This document shows, one piece after another, positions 59,779 through 64,000 of a DNA stretch of 64,000 nucleotides. The notes below the pieces were generated by a model that did not search any database, had not been told where the DNA came from, and saw only the letters and a list, made by a program, of their open reading frames with translations. Origin of the DNA: Stratiolaelaps scimitus. Lineage: Eukaryota > Arthropoda > Arachnida > Mesostigmata > Laelapidae. The stretch is taken from NCBI GenBank assembly GCA_019614645.1, contig JABWDB010000004.1:2046001-2110000 (forward strand). The letters run 5' to 3'. Within the stretch, counting starts at the first letter, position 1. Each line of letters starts with the position of its first letter. The position numbers and the translations under genes are program-made.

Positions 59779-60580
59779 CAGTAAGACCGCGGTAGCAGTT
59801 GAGCCTTTGACGAAGGCGGATCATAGTGGTCCCCATTGCACACCACCATAACGACAGGAGTTTAATGGTAGACACAACTAAGCAACTGACTATAGAAGAT
59901 ATCAACAGAAGGCAAGATTTGTTTGACATTACCTTTGGACGTTTGTCCTGTTATCTTAAGATCTCTTGGTCCTCCTTCATGGAGCGACTTCTCCCTGAAT
60001 AATGTGGTAATAGTGTATCCAAAATCTTCTCCTGCTCACAGACCTATGTCTTTCGACTAGACAAGCGCTCTCGTTGTTTACCGTTGTTATGGATTCAGTT
60101 ACGGATACTTCTGACAAAACTAAACACACAGCAGGTATAGGCAACACATGAGGGCGGCGCATAACAGGGTGTCGGTGCAGGTTGTTCATATATTAGACCT
60201 TCTTTTTGTTGATAATCACCATCATCATGTTGTTGTTGTTATCGAGAGAATAGACCTTTGATCTGCGTCCTGGTGTGAACGCAGTGGACATAACAACACG
60301 TACCTTTCAAAAGTTCAGTGAACCTTCTTCAGCCACGCACCATTATCAATTCTGTGCTCACGTCTATACAAAGTTCATAAAACTCAGCGTCAGTCGTTAC
60401 TCGAGCGTGTACTAGTGCATAACAGAGTGGTTACGTCTCTTTGACACCCTCACATGCATGTTTATCGTGCACCATCAAATGTATAAATGCGCACCATCTA
60501 ATCATAGGCATCTAGGTGAGCGCCGTTACTGATAGACAACTAATACTAAATATTGTAGGTCAGATAGGGGAATGACACTG

Positions 60581-60618
60581 TCTCTCTCTCTCTCTATACA
60601 TACATATATATATATATA
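60581..60618. repeat. Compound (CT)n-(AT)n microsatellite
   Basis: A CT run passes through ATACATACA into a TA run. Confidence 0.85.
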
Positions 60619-61782
60619 CATCCCCCTCACCCACCCAGGTGTAACTCGACACGAGAAAAAAGACTTTCTACGCAGGCGATATTTAATAATTGTAAGTACA
60701 TACCCACACGCGGCGGGCTCCTGTTCCCTAAACATTATCGCTTATTCGCTTGCTGGCGCTCTGGATAGAAAAAGAGCAGAAATGAAGACTTCCTGCCGAG
60801 TGCGCTCTGTCGGCCTCGGCCGTGCTGGCTGCACCGAAGCAGATATAACGAATATCGTGTTAATAATACCCATACGAAGCTTTGAACCCGTCGGCACAGC
60901 GACATCGTTGTCATCAAAATGCCACGACGCTCTTCTTACGACGATGAAGAACTGAGACGATATTGATGACGCTCGTAGGTATCGCTCTACAGGATATGTA
61001 GGATCGTATATAGGGCATGCGGAAAGCAAATGCAGATATCCAGAAGCATATGGACAAGAAGAGAGAGAGAGAGAGGGGGAGAGAGAGAGCTCGTATTTCT
61101 TGAAGCAGTCAGTTCAAATTAAAATAAGGGAGCTGCTAGTTCGAGCTAATGAAACTAAAAATTACACAAAAAACGCATGAGATTTATAGGAGATCAATGC
61201 TGGTGTATGCGAGGGGTACCATCGAATCGTATGTTCATATGTTAACGCTGGATAACATTCACCTGAGAAGTCTGTGGAGATATGAGAAAATCCAGCTAAT
61301 GGATGTAATGGCGATGATCTAAAGATCGGTATGCACACGCATTTTATGTATTTTATGTACGGTATATTTGCGGTTAGATTTTTCGTACCGCCACTGTATA
61401 GACAGCTAAGGTTTTATAGCTGTTATCTGATCCATACGAGGAGATTTATAGCGCTTGTTTATTAGGTCTCAGTTTCTGGTGTTGGATGCTTCATAAAAGA
61501 AATCTTACTGAGAATGTCGTGACGCATACGATACGCTCGGTGGTGCTAAAGCGTAACAGCATGGTGCTCTCATAATATTTATAACTGCAAACAATTGTAC
61601 GTTACTGAAGGGACCGGCATTTGGGCTATGTAGACATTTCTTAGATAACGCTCTACAATTAGTTAAACAAAATGTAAATATTCGATAATTGGGGACAGAG
61701 TGTCAGGTCAAAGCCTAGTATCATATAATTGTATCAACATTTGATATATGTTTTCAGAGCCACTAAACAGGAGACTAGCCCT

Positions 61783-61827
61783 ATGAATATTAATTACTAT
61801 CATAAGGCATTAGTAATTAATATTCAT
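61783..61827. repeat. Perfect 17-bp hairpin, 11-nt loop
   Basis: ATGAATATTAATTACTA pairs exactly with TAGTAATTAATATTCAT around TCATAAGGCAT. Confidence 0.92.
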
Positions 61828-62880
61828 TCTGTACGAACTAAACTTCGCTTCTCACACATTGCTGATGATGGGAGAAAGCTGCACGGGCGAGCTACTTAAC
61901 AAGGGAGCTCGAGACAAGTTGCAAGCATCAACTCATCAGAGTACGTATAACCTCTCGAAACCATTTAAAGGATTTCGCGGCCACCTCGCGCAGACAAAAC
62001 TTTCGATAACGTAAGCATGGTCTGCATGAAAAGCACGCATGTCTCATGTACGAAGTATGCAATAGTTAGTCACAAGAGCGATGCAATGTCTTGTATGTTT
62101 TAGTCAATTAAACATCGAGTAAGTCCAGAGCTCCTTTCACGTCTGTTTGGGGGGCATCAGACGGGTGTTTTCCTTGGTCGCCGTTGTTATTGGCGAAAAA
62201 TAAAGCCAGTACAGTCGTACCTGAAGCATAGATGCTGTTGCTCATACAAGCTCCACGTCAAAGTATCCTGAAGGAGTGAACAGCCTTCGCATACGACCCT
62301 CTAAAAATAACATTAGCAAAAAAACGCACAAAGATCACACAGCCGAGCACGAATCGAACACACGCTTTGACGATAAGCCCGAAGTTGAACTCAAAATTCT
62401 GGACTCTATATATATATACATATATATTTCATCATCTGTTCACATGGTGTTATGTTATTCATACCTAGGCACCTACTAAAACTTAATGTTTATTAAACCA
62501 AGCACATCAAGACCTTGCATCATTCTCGAAAGAGAAGACTCAATGAGTTGTTGGATGTCGTGGACTGGCGCACTTGTTGAAGTGTAATACGCTTTAAGGG
62601 TAAGTGACCAGTGGGTTCCACATACTTGTGAAGCGAATTTGTATCACTAACACTAGCATTAAATGTATTGCAATCATATTTACTAGTAGCTAGAAAAATA
62701 TCTGCGAAAATGTCTACACTAATGTAGCAAAGCATTGACTCACGCTGACGCTATTTGCGAGTCTTTGTTCTTTGAACCGTGCTTTGCTAGGTGCTAGATT
62801 TATTGTTATCTTACCAGGGAGGAGTGAGAGTGACAACTGAACAGGGAATGCTGTTCATTCTATTATATAAATCATTCTAA
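61828..62880. other. Non-genic stretch
   Basis: A short TA run near 62408-62427. Nothing else recognised. Confidence 0.5.
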
Positions 62881-62882
62881 TA

Positions 62883-63134
62883 CAGTGGTGTGCATAAACT
62901 TAACGGAAACTTATTGTAGCACGCTGCATGCGACGTCCTATGCGCTGTTCTTTGTGGTGTTTATGTTATTTGACACGTACATTAATCTGATACAGAATAA
63001 ATACCTCAAATGTGTATTCTTTGTATCGATTTGTTGAAATATAGGGGTCTTTTTTAAGGTTTTCGGGCTGATTCTCAGCCAACATTTAACGTCCACGGTA
63101 CCATAGGGGTGCGCTAAGTTTGCCCACACCACTG
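62883..63134. mobile_element. TA-flanked MITE with Tc1/mariner-like terminal inverted repeats
   Basis: The left end CAGTGGTGTGCATAAACTTA and the reverse complement of the right end, CAGTGGTGTGGGCAAACTTA, match at 17 of 20 bases. Each is flanked by TA (62881-62882 and 63135-63136), the duplication typical of Tc1/mariner-type insertion. The element is 252 bp and encodes no transposase, so it would depend on a transposase from elsewhere. Confidence 0.8.
63060..63102 (-). mobile_element. SINE family 2, copy D (core fragment, inside the MITE)
   Basis: On the minus strand GTACCGTGGACGTTAAATGT followed by TGGCTGAGAATCAGCCCG matches the 36.5-kb copy almost exactly. It lies within the TIR-bounded element, close to its right end. 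Confidence 0.75.
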
Positions 63135-63943
63135 TATATGAATCTATAAATTTATATTCTGCTATGGATACTAATTATTTATTTATTCTACGTATTAATA
63201 TACAGTGCTGTAATTGGTATACTTGGAGCGAGTTAACACATACGAGTGCTATTAAGCTTACCCAGTGATTAGTTAGGCAGAACTTCAACACGGGATTTTT
63301 TTATACCTCAAAATAAGTTGTATCAGATTGAACGTAAACGGACTGTATAGTTTGAATTCTATGTGTGCATTCAGCTGTGGCAGACGCGGGGTCAGAGGTA
63401 AACACAAACAGCGATTTGCAACGGATTCCGCAGGGAGAATCCTTTTGAAGCTCGGCTCAGATCGGTTGTCCCTGGACCCCGGTAATAGTTTAAAGTGTAC
63501 CTAGCAATTATCTTCTTTGGGTACTCACAGGACATGGAGCAACGTAATGTCAACGTCGAAGATATCGGGTGTTAGGCAATGGTGTAGATTTACTTCGAAC
63601 GAAAACGAGTGATGTAAGGGCGGGCAGCCGTCCAGCACGATCGCGAGAAAAGCTGCTCCTACCAAAGAGAATCTTTGTTCTGCATGTGGTGGGACTGTTT
63701 CGGAGCTGTTTGCACGAACAACCCGATAAGGGATCAGACGATCGACAGTGCCGATGTTCGGTGCGATGCTGGCTAGACTTAGTGCTGCAATCAAGTATAA
63801 ATGACCGTATGAATAGTCGGAAAAGGGTACCCTCTGCCTCCAGTGCAACGCGAAACCGCTCACGAGCACGAAGACTTGCTGGCAGTTGTACGACTTAGAA
63901 TATGATCTGATGATGATACAAGCATCGAATAGCTCAGATATTG
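63135..63943. other. Non-genic stretch
   Basis: A minus frame of 150 codons (63525-63977) and a + frame of 109 codons overlap. Neither has a recognisable domain. Confidence 0.45.
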
Positions 63944-63957
63944 CCCCCCCCCCCCCC
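63944..63957. repeat. Poly-C tract (14 C)
   Basis: Seen directly. The exact length is uncertain in most sequencing. Confidence 0.9.
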
Positions 63958-64000
63958 AGATCACCATTTATTTTCATGTCTTTAACAGCTATATATTCAG

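Larger units (their letters stand above)
56182..61780. other. Long non-genic stretch with AT arrays
   Basis: About 5.6 kb. Contains (AT)n arrays at 56691-56722, 58618-58647 and 59753-59778, an (AAT)n run near 56788-56810, a CAA/CAG run near 57700-57745, a CT plus AT compound near 60581-60618 and a GA run near 61061-61090. No gene supported. Confidence 0.5.

Overview
The window looks like accessory, largely non-coding DNA from an animal nuclear genome. An arthropod, possibly a mite or tick, is my best guess. Supporting signs are the absence of operon-like or dense coding, only short open frames, many (AT)n, (AG)n and (CT)n arrays, several dispersed tRNA-derived SINE copies, a Mag/gypsy-type LTR retrotransposon, and isolated GC-rich blocks full of triplet repeats that resemble promoter or 5'-UTR regions of widely spaced genes. 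No complete protein-coding gene can be supported. The host assignment is an inference.

Layout. 0-5 kb: one plausible coding exon (842-1075 +), then four copies or fragments of a tRNA-derived SINE (family 1) in both orientations. 5-12.5 kb: no recognisable genes. 12.5-18.7 kb: two GC-rich, triplet-repeat blocks separated by AT-richer DNA. 19.7 kb: a second SINE family. 21.2-24.8 kb: the best-defined feature, a 3.6-kb LTR retrotransposon with 99/100-bp LTRs, a 5-bp target-site duplication (ACCGT), a primer-binding site and a polypurine tract. Its gag, protease and integrase remnants are on the + strand, but its reverse transcriptase-RNase H segment is inverted. 25.6-27 kb: a GC-rich block. 27-36 kb: a SINE-1 copy, a decayed integrase on the minus strand (about 32.3-33.1 kb), a GC-rich block (33.6-34.5 kb) and an unidentified frameshifted coding-like stretch (35.05-36.05 kb, minus). 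36.5-41 kb: SINE-2 and SINE-1 copies. 47-50.3 kb: the largest GC-rich, repeat-dense block. 51.6 kb: an AT array of about 107 bp. 55.2-56.0 kb: a charged GC-rich open frame and a third SINE-like unit (minus). 62.9-63.1 kb: a 252-bp TA-flanked element with terminal inverted repeats that contains a SINE-2 core fragment.

The window appears to be a record of mobile-element insertion and decay between genes, or inside very long introns, rather than a set of cooperating genes. The main surprises are the clean inversion of the RT-RNase H module inside an element whose ends are intact, two tRNA-headed SINE families with several copies each, and several near-perfect short-loop hairpins with unrelated sequences. 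I found no evidence for a new enzymatic or defence system.
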